Assembly (NCBI GenBank): GCA_010645155.1
Contig: JAAGOF010000300.1
Coordinates: forward strand, 1,113,043-1,177,042
DNA from: Tigriopus japonicus
Taxonomy: Eukaryota; Arthropoda; Copepoda; Harpacticoida; Harpacticidae
Direction: 5' to 3'
Length of the DNA stretch: 64,000 nt
Below the pieces are notes generated by a model that searched no databases, was not told the origin of the DNA, and worked only from the letters and a program-made list of their open reading frames with translations. Below, piece after piece: positions 23,401-34,729 of this stretch; within the stretch, counting starts at the first letter, position 1; the number at the start of each line of letters is the position of its first letter. The position numbers and the translations under genes are program-made.

Positions 23401-24130
23401 AAACTTCATTTTCTCAATTCAATCACGGTGTGAAACATTTAATAATCAAACTTACATTAAGAGGTTCTTCAGACGATTTGTGATGTTGTTCCTGTGCAAA
23501 TTCAGGCGAAATCAAGGTCTCTTGATAAACATTCGACTTCATGCCCACATCACCCGCATGATGTTGTTGTTGTGGATGAGATTGAAGTTGAGGTTGCCAA
23601 TAGTTGCGGTTATAATCCAAATTGTCTCCAATGGATTGATGGTTGTTCAAATACCACGAGTATTGTTGACTTTTACTTTGAGGTCCCGGTTTCAAATCAT
23701 CCTCAAATGGTGAAACAGCACTCATCACATGGGTCGAATTCATGGCGTATTCAGTGGACGGTACACCTCCATTCATGAGAGGGACCTCTGGAACCGGGCT
23801 TTGATATGAAGAAGCATCGTGGATAGCCAATGGATCACTCCTTTCTTGAAATAGCTGCACAGGTCCTTCATATTTGAATTCTAGCTTATCCCCTCCATGG
23901 GAGACTGGAGGATCAAATCCGGATGGATCATACGAACCATGAGGCTCATTTGAATATCCAGACTGACCTGAGAATGGGTTAAATTCAGCAGGGTCTGGCA
24001 AACTTGGATGCGACCTTGGGTACGTAGTTTGGTGTTGAAAGGTCGTTGAATGGGTGGATTGGTGAGGATCGTCATCTTCAGGATACCCGTTCGAGTACGA
24101 AATCACTCTGGACCAAAATCCACCTGGCAT
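14494..24130 (-). CDS. C/EBP-type bZIP transcription factor
   Basis: Two exons on the minus strand: 24130-23456 (225 codons from ATG) and 14997-14494. The donor is GTAAGT and the acceptor is a pyrimidine-rich CAG, both phase 0, giving 392 residues. The C-terminal half has the C/EBP basic region RRERNNIAVRKSREKAKR at about residues 328-345, followed by a leucine zipper with five heptad leucines over about 350-378. The N-terminal exon is Pro/Ser/Gln/His-rich, as in activation domains. C/EBP proteins dimerise and bind CCAAT-type palindromes; in insects the single C/EBP (slbo) drives cell migration and gut/fat-body programmes. An upstream ATG-like position (24160) is TTG, so 24130 is used. The 8.46 kb intron is full of transposon debris. 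Which animal C/EBP subfamily it matches was not resolved. Confidence 0.93.
15276..15358. repeat. Short inverted repeat
   Basis: CTAATTTGC followed by GCCAGCAACAACTC is mirrored by GAGTTGTTGCCGGC then CAAAATTAG about 40 bases later. It looks like a very small foldback insertion or the two ends of a deleted MITE. Confidence 0.5.
15788..16594 (+). pseudogene. Decayed non-LTR retrotransposon 3' end
   Basis: The plus strand encodes reverse transcriptase thumb and tail segments in three frames: FADAFSRFVKDNSLILNASK, then KVKLLGVKFDN, then INDVSWAITGI and LPSINQIALRAMAIQAW. The last resembles the conserved C-terminal region of jockey/I-clade elements. At least two frameshifts (near 15928 and 16020) and a stop near 16396 break it. 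The following stretch to about 16594 fits the short tail (ELRRAPTKKA) that ends such ORFs. It is 5'-truncated and dead. Confidence 0.7.
17375..17416. repeat. 19 bp perfect hairpin
   Basis: TTAATGATTAATATAGATT and its exact complement are separated by the loop TTAT. It sits about 30 bases from the adjacent hAT-like MITE and could be an independent tiny foldback. Confidence 0.8.
17448..17694. mobile_element. hAT-like MITE, 247 bp (copy 1)
   Basis: The right end GTTGCCGACCCCTG is the complement of the classic hAT terminus CAGGGGTCGGCAAC; the left end CTAGGTCGGCAACC is a mutated version. The interior is rich in GTGGGCCC words. A second copy with the same interior order begins at 63834. The flanking octamers match poorly (CCTTGTAG/TCTTAGAC), so the insertion is old. 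Confidence 0.75.
17801..17842. repeat. Tandem repeat, 3 x 14 bp
   Basis: Three exact copies of CATGCTTGAGTATC, followed by a diverged partial copy. Confidence 0.9.
18462..18594 (+). repeat. Dispersed repeat, copy A
   Basis: About 133 bp that align, with scattered mismatches, to the reverse complement of 21981-22113. Shared blocks include TCACGGTGATTT-type, GGCCATCCCCAG and CGCCAATGGGCCATT. Probably two insertions of one unidentified transposon family. Confidence 0.65.
19302..19348 (+). repeat. 47 bp inverted repeat, left copy
   Basis: Exactly the reverse complement of 20612-20658 over all 47 bases, with no clear continuation on either side. The two copies may be parts of an element or a small inverted duplication; the open frame across 19254-19640 has no recognised family. 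Confidence 0.85.
20612..20658 (-). repeat. 47 bp inverted repeat, right copy
   Basis: Partner of 19302-19348, perfect over 47 bases and 1.26 kb away. Confidence 0.85.
21981..22113 (-). repeat. Dispersed repeat, copy B
   Basis: Inverted, diverged partner of 18462-18594. Confidence 0.65.
22758..23152. mobile_element. mariner-like MITE, 395 bp
   Basis: The left end CCGGGTG then TTTCAAAAGAAACGGAA and right end TTCCGTTTCTTATGCATCA then CCCGG are inverted repeats flanked by TA on both sides (22756-22757 and 23153-23154). A CCGGGTG terminus with TA duplication is typical of mariner/Tc1 relatives. No transposase is encoded. Confidence 0.75.
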
Positions 24131-25479
24131 TGTGGATGTTATAGCTCGTTTTTTGTGCAATTGGGCAATGTTTGGATGTGTTTCACAACCAGATCTCCCA
24201 ATGAACAGCCAATGGTTATTGTCCTCCCCTTACGCAACGATGTGGTAATTCCTGTTTTCAAGGTTTGGAAATCTCCGTGAAATGATCCCGTTCTGTGCCC
24301 AGTTGTTCCCCTTTCTTCCTCGTGTAAGGGTCACAACGAAATGAAAACCATTTCAGTCATCGACATTGACAAAGAACGTCTTTCACAGGGACAAGAAGCT
24401 ACGTTGTGGATCGGAACTTTCTTTGGTCAATTGTCGCCCCAAACACATACATATTGTTCGTAGATGGATTGTCGACGACCCTCGACGATGACCAATGAGC
24501 TCTCCTGTGGAGGTGTGTCTTGTCTAATGACCAATGATCAGTTGGGCAATGGGGTGTTTTTGATGGATCCTTTATGGCTCGCTGGCCGATACACTCGCTC
24601 AAACGATTTTTCCTGCCCACTTGCATTCGACAATGTCCAGTACAATTATAAATATGAACAAACAACTAGGCTCCTTTTTTTACTTTTTGCAGCCATCATT
24701 TATCTAAGTTTATTGATTTGCCAATTGGAATCGTCATTGAACGTGGCATGAGTGGAACTCTTCAAGGAAGAACCGAGAATGCATGTCCAAAGAAGATCCA
24801 TTGATCACTTTGGACACAAACAAACGGAAGTCCTTCGACTAATGAGATTCGCGATATGATGAATGGAACACGTGGCGATATTCAAAGATATTTATTTTGA
24901 CTGATTTAGATTGGTGAAAAGCGAAAAAGGGTAGGGTAGTGTAAATGTGCTACCTCCGAACACTTTTGGGGCCTATTGTGCAATAATGTTTGGTTCTCCA
25001 ATTAGTAAATCGAAGTGTTGCCTTCAAAATTATCAAGGAGTAGGAATTTCTTTCAAAGATACTAAAATCAAAAATGAAAATTTTCAAAGATAGTTTCAAA
25101 TGTAAAGTGGAAAACACGCTTTCCTGGACGATATTTCTTTACGATTCATTTCGTGGAGAAACTCCTAAAAATTGGAAAAATGGCATTTGATATTGGAGGT
25201 GTTTCGCAATACCCTAGTTCCTTGCTTATAATGTATACTCGTTTAATAAAAGAGTTTACAGTTGTACTTTTTGGTATCAGGTGTCCAAATCCCGGTTATG
25301 GTTCAAGATAAAACTGCGATTTACTTGTTGCACCCGTATCAATTTACAATCCGGTTAATTAGGGAGTTTTATGAACATCGGCATTTGAATTTTACAGGGG
25401 ATTTTAGTTCAGGGTTGGAGGAAAAGGCACGCATTAATAACAAATTTATCCTTGATGTAATCCAATTTAGTATTTTTTT
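24131..25479. other. Upstream region of C/EBP
   Basis: On the minus strand a TATTTATA-like box lies near 24645-24652, about 500 bases before the ATG, and could place transcription start near 24615. This is inference. No other gene seen. Confidence 0.35.
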
Positions 25480-25600
25480 TGGCCGAATTTTCGGTTTCGG
25501 TTCCGTTTTTGGTATGCCTAACGAAAGCAAATACTGTACTATATCCTACAAAGGATGGAGCTTGAATGAAAATATTTTTTATTGGTCCAAAAACTCCTGG
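25480..25600. mobile_element. Decayed relative of the 5242-5577 MITE
   Basis: Shares in order GGCCGAA, TTTCGGTTTCGGTT, ACGAAAGCA, AAGGATGGAG and GTCCAAAAAC with the intact element, but lacks its termini. It is an old fragment. Confidence 0.55.
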
Positions 25601-28600
25601 AATATTAATACTTCTAAATTGAGAAAAAAACTTGAACTTTAATTAAGCTTTTTAAAGACATTTCCTTTTTTCACTTTCAAGGTATTAGACAGTTTATAAA
25701 TATGTTTTTTTTTAAATAATAATAATAAAAAATTATAAAAGAGCAATTTTGGGATCTCCTAAGTCATGTGACTAAATTTAACATCATTAAAGTATCACTA
25801 AACACAATATCAAAATCATCAAGGCTTCTAACATTCATACAATATTTGATCTAGCAAAATTTTTTTTATTCCTGAGTACTCCGGCTTCCGACTTTTAATC
25901 ATCTTAAATTGAAAATGAAATTGAATAATATTAAATAAGCATCTTATTTTTATTGTGCATCATTGGGAAACTCGTTGAATTTCTCCCAGAGTGAGAAAAA
26001 CTGACTGCGAATGGCAATGTTTATTCTGATATAACCCTTAATTCAATCACATTCTGTTTTGCACGAGTTAATAAAATCACTTCCAAGAATACTGAAAAAT
26101 GAACAAAATGGGACAGGAACTTATAATGAGACATCAAATAAATTTCTTGCATGTTTATGTTGGTTGCTCATGTTTTGATTCAACCGATCGCAAACGGCAA
26201 CGAAATCCAAAAACCGTTCTAGAGACGATTCGAGGACGATAATTAAAGGAAATTGATGAGCAGAAAAAGGTGAGCGAAAGTTGGTTCTTACAGAAAATTA
26301 CTGTTATTTAGAACAATGCTGAGTGAGTGATTTGTAGAAAAACTTGGCCTAAGTGTGTCTCCAAAGTTTTCGTATAATCAAAGGCCATTCCAAAGACGAC
26401 TTCAAACATTTGTCCATGTCATCATCTCCCTAAAAGTTTGACCCGCCTCTTATAAGAACATTTTTGCGTCTTTTCGCAATTGATCCCCTGAAGAAAAAGT
26501 TTCTTTATTGCCCCAGACGAAAATGGTTCCCGGTGTCATACGTTGTCTTTTTCACGATACCCTCAAAACCTTCCCAAATAAGCTTCGACTCATTAATGAT
26601 TCATTCTCTGATCGCCCTGAGGAATACTCGGAAATGGAATGAAAAAAACAACCCTCATCCCTCCATCATCGCAATAGATTGAATTGTCATTCCCAAAAAG
26701 AAGACCCCTCTGATGGCATTCAAAGCTCGTTTTGGTCTGCAACACTCCTGAGTTCTTGTTCCAACCAATTGGAAATGGACAGGGTCCAAATTTGCTCTTT
26801 TCTTTCACCGACAAGATCTTTTGCGCCAAGCCCACAAACAAAAAAGTTTCAAATCCGCTTTTGGCCTCGAGTTCAACTTGAAGAGGGTGGAGAGTTGAGT
26901 GAGGTTCAATGAGTCGACTAGGTGGTAAGATTTAAAGCACTCTTTGTTCTATAGTTTTGACCTTCAACCGGTCACAGGAATATTTTTGCCATATGAAAGA
27001 AAGTTTTTGTCCATCTTGGAAAGAGCTGGCCTAAAAGACAAAAGTCACAAGTAATTCTCTTGTGTCTTTCTATACGATAGATTTTGTAATGGCGAAAACG
27101 ATGGTTAATTGCTATGGACATTAAGAAATTAACAGAGTGAGGTATTCCAAATGTGGGTATAATCATTTTTTGAGATGCGTTTGTAAAGTGTGCTAAGAAT
27201 GAAACAAAAGATGTCTCATAGGATAACTGGATATGAGGACGTATCTAAAATTTGGAATATTTTGCTGCAACAGCTGACTGAGAGGTCAAAACTACATCAG
27301 ATTAAGAGGTTACAGTACTAATGGAACCACCAAAATTTACATCCCGACACAAAAGTTTGACCTGTACTCGAACTTACTTTGCGCGACATAATAAAGATTA
27401 TTTGTAATAACGCTAAAAAATGTACATAACTAATAACATAGCTCTTGAACTTAAAACATTCTTGCTGACGGATACTATTATTATATCTAATCATGATTAA
27501 TCAGTAACCATCTGTACTTGTGTTTAGTATACTTCAAAATTCGCTACCATACTTCCTCTTCCTTTCAACAATTACCCTAAAAGCTTGCACTTGCTTAGAA
27601 ATACATCATTATAAGCCATAGCTAACACTCTGTCAGTCCAACACAAATTCCTTTTGCGACCTTATTTCAAAGATCTCCCCACTTATGTGGGTTCCATATT
27701 CCTTGATGTCACGGCGCAAGAAACTCTAGATTAATCATGCCTTTGGAAGTGGTTTTCCTGAAAACCGCCAGAATTCACGATCGAGTCATGTTGAGATAGT
27801 TCCAAATATGTTGTACTTTGTAAGATGCAACTCTTTAATGAGGAAGGACTGGGAAAGGGATAAGCTATTTTCGGGGAAGAGGGGACAAAAGAAGAGCAAG
27901 AGCAAGGAAGGAACTTGCTGAAATGAAATTAGTTCAGGATTAGATATGGAAAAATGGATTGCCACGGATCTTTCTTCCTCATCACAACTTGATCCGACTG
28001 GTTCCGAGATGAAAATGTTATGCGGTTGCAACAAGCAGACATTTTTTATGAAAACAAATGATGCCAACTCATAAGTGAGCCCCCTTTCTTTAGCATGGAA
28101 ATGTTGCTTGCATAAATGGATCAGCATGGAACGCGATGAAATACGCTAAACAGGATTCATTACTTGGAACAAGGAGAGCCTTTAGTCATGGGATGGTCAG
28201 ATCGGCGGTAAAAAACGTTGCTCCCCAATTAAAGGGATCTAACCAACGATCTATCAATCAGTGGTGGGGATCTTAAGGTCCACAGGCTCTAATCAAATTG
28301 GAACAAGGACTCATTTAAGGCAGGGTCGCCCAGGAAGCAAGTGATTTGGAACCTTGGAGTAAGGCCAAAATCGGACGATGAACACTTTATTTGACGCTCT
28401 GTTCCCCCATACATTTCTTGCCTTGACGGGAGTTGTTCCACTATCTTCTTCAAAGGCGAGCACTGCTTTTTGCCACAATTATTGTGTAGTGCCAAAATTG
28501 GGGCTCTAGCCGGCCAATTTGTCTTTTATTAGGTCTGAAATAATGGCCTCGAGGCTGATTTTGATTTATGGGACGAGAAACAAGGTTCAATGGGGAACCC

Positions 28601-29133
28601 ATACCGAGTGTGATTGTTGGCCTTTTGGTCAACAGACATTTTGATTTTATCGAGGATTGTCTTTTATTGCTGGCATTCAGGATCGAAAGGCGATATCATT
28701 TGAGCAATTGCTGAAAACAGGGGAAGTTCGGTTTCGAAATCAAAGATGACGCATTTCCTTTCAGAACATTTTTTTGTCTTTCAACCTTTGGGAACTTGCG
28801 GTCAAGTTTCAATGAATTTGAAATGATAATACCTTCGATGTTTCCCATATTGTATTATGAGATGGTAAGTCATAACATTCACACGTTTTTGAGCAAAGGG
28901 ATGCCCGTTTCTCAGGTCTTCTTGTTCCGTTCTTTTCCGACGTCTTTTGGGTGAAGATTGTTCCGTGTTCGCACTTGAGGATGTCCGCTTTTGTGGAAAC
29001 CGTTCGTCCGCTTCGCGAGAGGAACCAAAAATAGGATGGAACAAGACGATTCTGAGCAGTTGTGGAACAAGTGACGTGTCTCCTAGTGGACCGGATCAAA
29101 CTTGGTCGAGAAGAGGTAAGTTGGAATTGGGGA
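25601..29133. other. Intergenic stretch, nothing firm
   Basis: 3.5 kb with several short frames on both strands, none supported by family, codon pattern or splice context. The minus-strand frame near 28850-29075 encodes a Ser/Arg/Lys-rich segment (SPKRRRKRTEQED) that could be a nuclear-localisation-like exon, but no start or partner exon was identified. Confidence 0.4.
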
Positions 29134-29313
29134 TCATTGTTGGGGAAATATTTTCCGTTTCCGTCGTAAAGCGTCCAGTTTACGGATCAATACACTGAGA
29201 ATTAAACCAATGGCCAAGATTGACATGACAAAGATCAGAAAAGTTGAATCTAAGGCCGGATTGGATGAGAAATGGACTTGAATTGAGGTGGCCTCTGTCA
29301 CGTTCTTCTTCAT
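29134..29313 (-). CDS. Candidate 59-residue single-pass membrane protein
   Basis: An ATG-to-TGA frame of 60 codons. The predicted product has an N-glycosylation sequon (NVT, residues 4-6), a short polar N-terminus, one strong hydrophobic helix (about residues 25-43, FLIFVMSILAIGLILSVLI) and a basic tail (RKLDALRRKRK), the positive-inside pattern of a type III membrane protein. An in-frame TGA lies 21 bases before the ATG, and CTCTAG just before the frame could be an acceptor, so it may instead be the last exon of a longer gene. No family recognised. The evidence is composition only. Confidence 0.4.
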   Translation of the reverse strand: MKKNVTEATSIQVHFSSNPALDSTFLIFVMSILAIGLILSVLIRKLDALRRKRKIFPQQ

Positions 29314-29583
29314 AATGATGTCCCTAGAGACTCATAGTCCCAGCTACAAGGTAGACTTGAACTTGACTGAGAGACAGAAAGAGATCCTGAGAGTCTTTGG
29401 TTGGAAAGGGCCCGTTCATCAAATTTGTCAATGTGAGTACATGCTTATCGGAAAAAAGAATCATGAACAATACTGAGCTTCTGAAACATGGAACTTGAAA
29501 CGCATGGCATTATCAATTTTTCTGCTAAAAGATAAGAGATCCACAAGAGGGCAGAGTTAGGATATAAGATTAAATGTGATCAC

Positions 29584-30148
29584 TAGGGCCCGGAAAAAAT
29601 ATATTAAAAATTAATATAAAATATTTTAAAAATATTTCGCAGTTTTTCTCGATTTTTTGAATATTTTGGCTGTTTCAAGGAAAAAATAAATATTTTCTCG
29701 AACGTTTGAGTCAGAAAAAAATATTTCAGGCAAAATTGAGGAAAATAAATGAATGGCTAATTCTCAAGAGGGCTTACCCAAAATGAACCAAGACTACAAA
29801 AATTTCTACAAAATGGCATTTGTTTTGAGATTAGACCTTCTCAACCAAAACTACCGTCTAACACGAAAAAAAACTGCGCCACCTATTGAGGAAAATTATT
29901 ATTTTTTCCTTTAAATCAATTACATGTCAAGTATGTCTGCATCTACGGTCAAATGCATTAAATTCACTAATGACAAATTTGGAAAATCGGTGCACACAGA
30001 CAAAAATACCAAATAATGGTGTTGTCAAAAAATTAGTTCTTAAATGTCTGGATTTTTTTTCAAATATTTGGCAAATATTCAGGGCTCTTAAATAACATAT
30101 GTATTGAATATTTTGACACTTTTTTGCAAATATTTTTTCCGGGCCCTA
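29584..30148. mobile_element. hAT-like MITE, 565 bp, with perfect 8 bp duplication
   Basis: The termini TAGGGCCCGGAAAAAATAT and ATATTTTTTCCGGGCCCTA are inverted repeats. Identical octamers GTGATCAC flank it at 29576-29583 and 30149-30156. The interior is AT-rich with repeated AAATATTTT words and no transposase. The octamer is itself a palindrome. Confidence 0.88.
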
Positions 30149-30156
30149 GTGATCAC

Positions 30157-33100
30157 TAAGCAATATACCTATGTGCAATTTAATTTAAACTTACTTTCAC
30201 TAGCCTAAGAAAAGCTGAATGAAAGTGGCATGTCATGCATGTACACTTGACTCAGTTAATATTGACCCCTCAGGCAAAATCAACGAGTTTCTCCCGTCTC
30301 TCCTTGAAGAAACCCTTGCAAGGGCGGATTTATAAATGATAGGCGTCGAAAGAGGCGACAAACAATTTGGAATCATGAATATATATTTAGCTTCACTCGG
30401 TGTTTTGAAGGGCTTTTTAGGTTTGGATCAAAATACCAAAAGACATCTTGACATTTTTTTTCAATATGGGGCCAATTGTACGTACATGACACCATTTCAA
30501 TCGATGTTCATTAAAAATTGGTGTGTTGCTGCAATTCATAACGTGGTTTTCAACATCCTATTAAGGCTGCTCATTTTAGGTGGAGTGTTATTTAATTAAT
30601 TTATATTTTCATTTGGTCTCAAATTTGATCATGATTTTATCTTAGTATCTTCATATGTTTTGACGCCATTTTGTTGCTTTGTTTTTTGGTCAATTCTGAA
30701 AGGGCGACTTACAAAATCCATTCTTCTAGAAACGGGCAATCGGCGATAAAAACCAAGTGAAGAGTGTGGAAAAACAAGACCTGGTAGCAACTCTATCATG
30801 ATTTCATAAGCACACAAAGATAAAAACCAACAATAACAAGAAAAATGTATGCACCCAATAATGTTTCAATCATTTCAAATCATTTTCAATGACGACCTAA
30901 TTTTAAACACAAAGAATCCATCAATAATTTCCATCAATCAATTCAATCGATCGATCAAGCTTCTGGCCGAAATTTCAGTTTTGATTTTGGAATAACTTAC
31001 CGAATGCGACATTCAACAAAATTAAAAAGCAAATAGTACATAGATCACGCTTTTCATTACGATTGCCAAAGAGGTTGGGTGTCTTCAATAACATTTGAAA
31101 CACTTTTTGTTATTTAAAATGATTTAGTGGGTATCCAAAGTAGTTTTGATTAGTTAAATCTTAGGCAAGGCATGTAAATATCTCTACTATTCGATATCGT
31201 ATGACCAACCACTTGGTTGGTAACATAGTACAATGAACACTGTCTCTTGGGAATTGATTACAAACCGGTAGTCTTTTGCCAACCAAATATGCGGTCGTCC
31301 GCCATCCAGTGTCAAGAAATCTATGGATATGGCCTGACCACCTTTGACGAAGGAAGTGTGTCGTAACTAAGAGCATTTCGTGTCGATCGGACGTGTACAA
31401 ATTGGCAGTCGCTCTTCCCATAATCCCAATTTTCCAACCCTTCCCAATGGGATTTAGTTATGTTTATTCCCGTTTGTAATGGGCTCATAAACTCAGCCGT
31501 TGCTCTCCATCTACGGTTGAGCCATCAAAGCAAGATGTTTCCGGACCTCAGATGGGTTCTTCATCTCGAGATTTTATGGACAATTTTTCCCAAGAGACCT
31601 CTCAGTTCCACACACAATTTTGCACAGAACAAATGTACCGGCCAAACTGAATCGCAGATGAGAATCTTTCCGATAGAGTGATAGTTCATTTACATTGCAA
31701 GCATTCAGGACAATTAGAGAGAGTTCTCATCCCACGGGTTTTAGGAACTTCAGAGAAAGTGACTTGGTAACTGTAGACAATAATGGAAGAGCGTTTTATG
31801 CAGCTTGACCAGGAAGACTTCCCATCGTCAGGGCCTCAAAAGTCCATCAAATCCCCCTTAAAAAGTTGGAGGTCGTGCCTGAAACACTTTCAAAGTGTTC
31901 CATCGAGAGGTCCATCCAAGGAGATGCGACAAGAGCTCATTTCGTATTCAAGTTCAATCTGAACCAGTGAGCAGAACACTTCCTGAACTGTTGGAATTCA
32001 CTTCCAACCATCAACCATCCAAAGCACACGGGCCATCTCAAATATCGAATTTCAACCTTTCATTGAGCACTTCTCTCGTTATAAATCTCTAAGCTGCCTT
32101 ATCTAAGGCTAGGATTTTTATAGGGTGATGACCAGAGTTGGAATCGTCGAACCTGTCACCCAAGCTTCAGGCACCTTTGCACGAACAACTTGGCCCGGTA
32201 TCAATGGGTTGGACTATCAAAGGCCATTTTCAAGGTCCATTTCACAAAATATCCATCACATTAGCATGCGACCATCTTGCTCACTGTTGGACAGATCCAT
32301 AGAACGAAGGCCAGGCGTGAAAAAAACTGGGCGAAAATCCCCATGACCGCAGGGAACAGACCATTTTTGAGTACTCTGGATCTCGTTGTTCCATTTGGGG
32401 GGAATGGAGTTCTTGGACCAGCCTTGATTGAGCTTCAGGGGTGTTGATGAAATATGTGACACTTGTTTAGGTTCCAAGATTCGGTTTTGAGGGCGATCCC
32501 TTGGTTGGCTTAATATGCAATAAAGTGTGGAACATGTGCCAAATCTTGACAAACCTTCAGTCTGAGGGTCAAGGGCTGTTCCATTCAGGGAATCCATATC
32601 GTGCATACAAAGGACCATTTGGCTCAACTAGCAAATGGTCCAACCCAATGAAAATGAAAGGAAGGGAAAAAGAGAGGGCTTTGCCATTCAACATGTTATT
32701 ACACATCTGTCATAATTTTGCCGTGCTTGAGTGATTGTATCAGATCAAGTTTCCCCGTCAAGCACGCAACTCACATATGCATTTTTGGACACTGGGAAAT
32801 GATGATATATGGGGAGTTTAGAGGCAAGAATGACTACTAGACTGGTCCATGCAATGGAAATGCTACGAAAGGGAGGGAAAAAGGGTTGGTTTCTATGGAA
32901 AGAAATGACCATTTTTCTGTCTGAAAGCCTGGATTCAAGTTGGGACAGGGAGGCCAGAAGGGAGTTTGGTTGTCCCCCTTGGCTAGACGAAAAGGCGAAT
33001 GTTTTATTTGACACACGCTATCCGGTCCATTTATCCAAATGATCCGCCCTTAATCTGTGGAATGTTTCGCTGCTCAACTAGGATCACAAGAATATCCAAT

Positions 33101-34729
33101 GAGGTGGGTTCATGAAGAATCATGACACAACAGAGGCCATTTGGATATTGTCGTAGTCAGAGTTAGTTCCTTATGCAATATCAAAGTCATTTTATCATAA
33201 ACTACTAATATGCGAAATTTTGAAATATGATTCATCTAACCTTTTTTCCTTGTGACCTTTTAACTGTGACCTTTTTTCCTTGTGACCTTTTAACTGTGAC
33301 CTTTTTTCCTTGTGACCTTTTAACTGTGACCAATTTGCCTACAATCATCAAGAATGTCTAGTACAAATAAAAGCAAACATAATTTTTCTCATTTTGTTTT
33401 CACCTTTTGGTAACCTCAATTCAAATTTTAGAGGTCTTATTTACACACCGATTCAGGTAATTTTATTGTCAGCAAAATATTACCTAGGTAACTATCATCT
33501 TTTGAAACGGACGGATTATCGAATTCAATTTGACTTGAAATGCACTTCCAATTGATCCAAAGCCTGGAAGACCTCCACATCTAGTAGAAGTTCGAGGGTT
33601 TGAAGAACAGTGCAAAAGATTGAAAAGCTGGATCAAAGGGTAGTCAGTCAAAAAAAGTGGTCGGCTAACTAATCCATTGGTCAACATGAAATCTTCATAA
33701 CAGCTCTGTCTCTTCACGGTTTGAGGAAACGCGAAGAAGTTCGAAAGGAAGGTTTGAGGCTCATAGTGCTCTTGAAATTTGCAGATTAATATTTATTGTG
33801 GAAGGTGTGAGGCGTTGTGCAAAGTAATGCCAATGAGCATAGTGCAAACAAAGTTCAACTTCGGTCTTGAATTAGTCGATAGAAAACGGATCCTCATTCA
33901 AAGTGACATTAGTTTTTCAAGGGCTTGATAAGTGATAACCGAATCCCAATAATTGTCCTGAGTTTGGATGGTCCTCTTTTCCCCATCAACGGCTTGATCA
34001 ATAAAACTTGGATTCACTTGGGTTCGTTTGGATGCAGAGGTTTTAGATTTGACCAATAAAGGCTTTAAGAACTTGAAATTTTGATCTCGACTTCTTCTTG
34101 ATTTAGATAAGTCTATGTAGATCACTAGATTCGGTCATAATGAAAAAAGAAACCCATAAAAAATTCTCAAAACCTGTTGAAGCGAGTCAAGTGTATTAAT
34201 GAGAAAAATATTTCTTAGGCAGACCTTATTCAATGACAAGCAAATTCAAGAATGATTTAAAACAATTAGGGAAAGTGAGACAAGTGAACCGATAGCATGC
34301 TCACAAGAAGAGCAAGGCAAACTTTGACCCAATAAGCAATTCATTCATCGCTCTTTCTCTCTTTCTGAGGTCTTCCCTTAGGTTTTGAATAAATAAGGAC
34401 ATCTGCAGTCAAAACAAAGACGACTTCCACTTCCGCGTTCTCCTTCATCCTATGGATGATGTGCTCATAAAAAGCAACAAGGTCTCTTCTTCCCGAAACA
34501 CATCCCACCAAGCTCAATGAAGAGGTCCTCAAGAGGGAGCCTACACCAGACCCAATTGACAACAATGAAGCCTGAGGACGATACAACCACCACAACCACA
34601 ATGGCCTGGCCTTTGTCTCAGTAGCCCTCCAATATCACAACACCCCACTGCCATCAATTTCGGGACCATTGAATCTGAAAATGACTGCTTTCATCAATTC
34701 GCCGACAAACTAGGAACTTGAATCCAACG
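30157..34729. other. Intergenic stretch upstream of innexin
   Basis: 4.6 kb without a supported gene. The part from about 31150 to 33050 is less AT-rich than its surroundings and holds several short frames, but none resembles a family. A 3 x 30 bp tandem repeat is at 33241-33330. Confidence 0.4.
33241..33330. repeat. Tandem repeat, 3 x 30 bp
   Basis: Three exact copies of a 30 bp unit that begins CTTTTTTCCTTGTGACC and ends TTTTAACTGTGAC; no mismatches between copies. Confidence 0.95.

Larger units (their letters stand above)
14998..23455. other. 8.46 kb intron of C/EBP
   Basis: Contains a LINE relic (15788-16594), a hAT-like MITE (17448-17694), a mariner-like MITE (22758-23152), a short 19 bp hairpin (17375-17416), a 3 x 14 bp tandem repeat (17801-17842) and two pairs of inverted dispersed repeats (18462/21981 and 19302/20612). 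No nested host gene was recognised. Confidence 0.7.

Noticed and set aside
25262..25642. 126-codon frame
   Set aside because: Overlaps a decayed MITE copy and is AT-driven; no protein resemblance.
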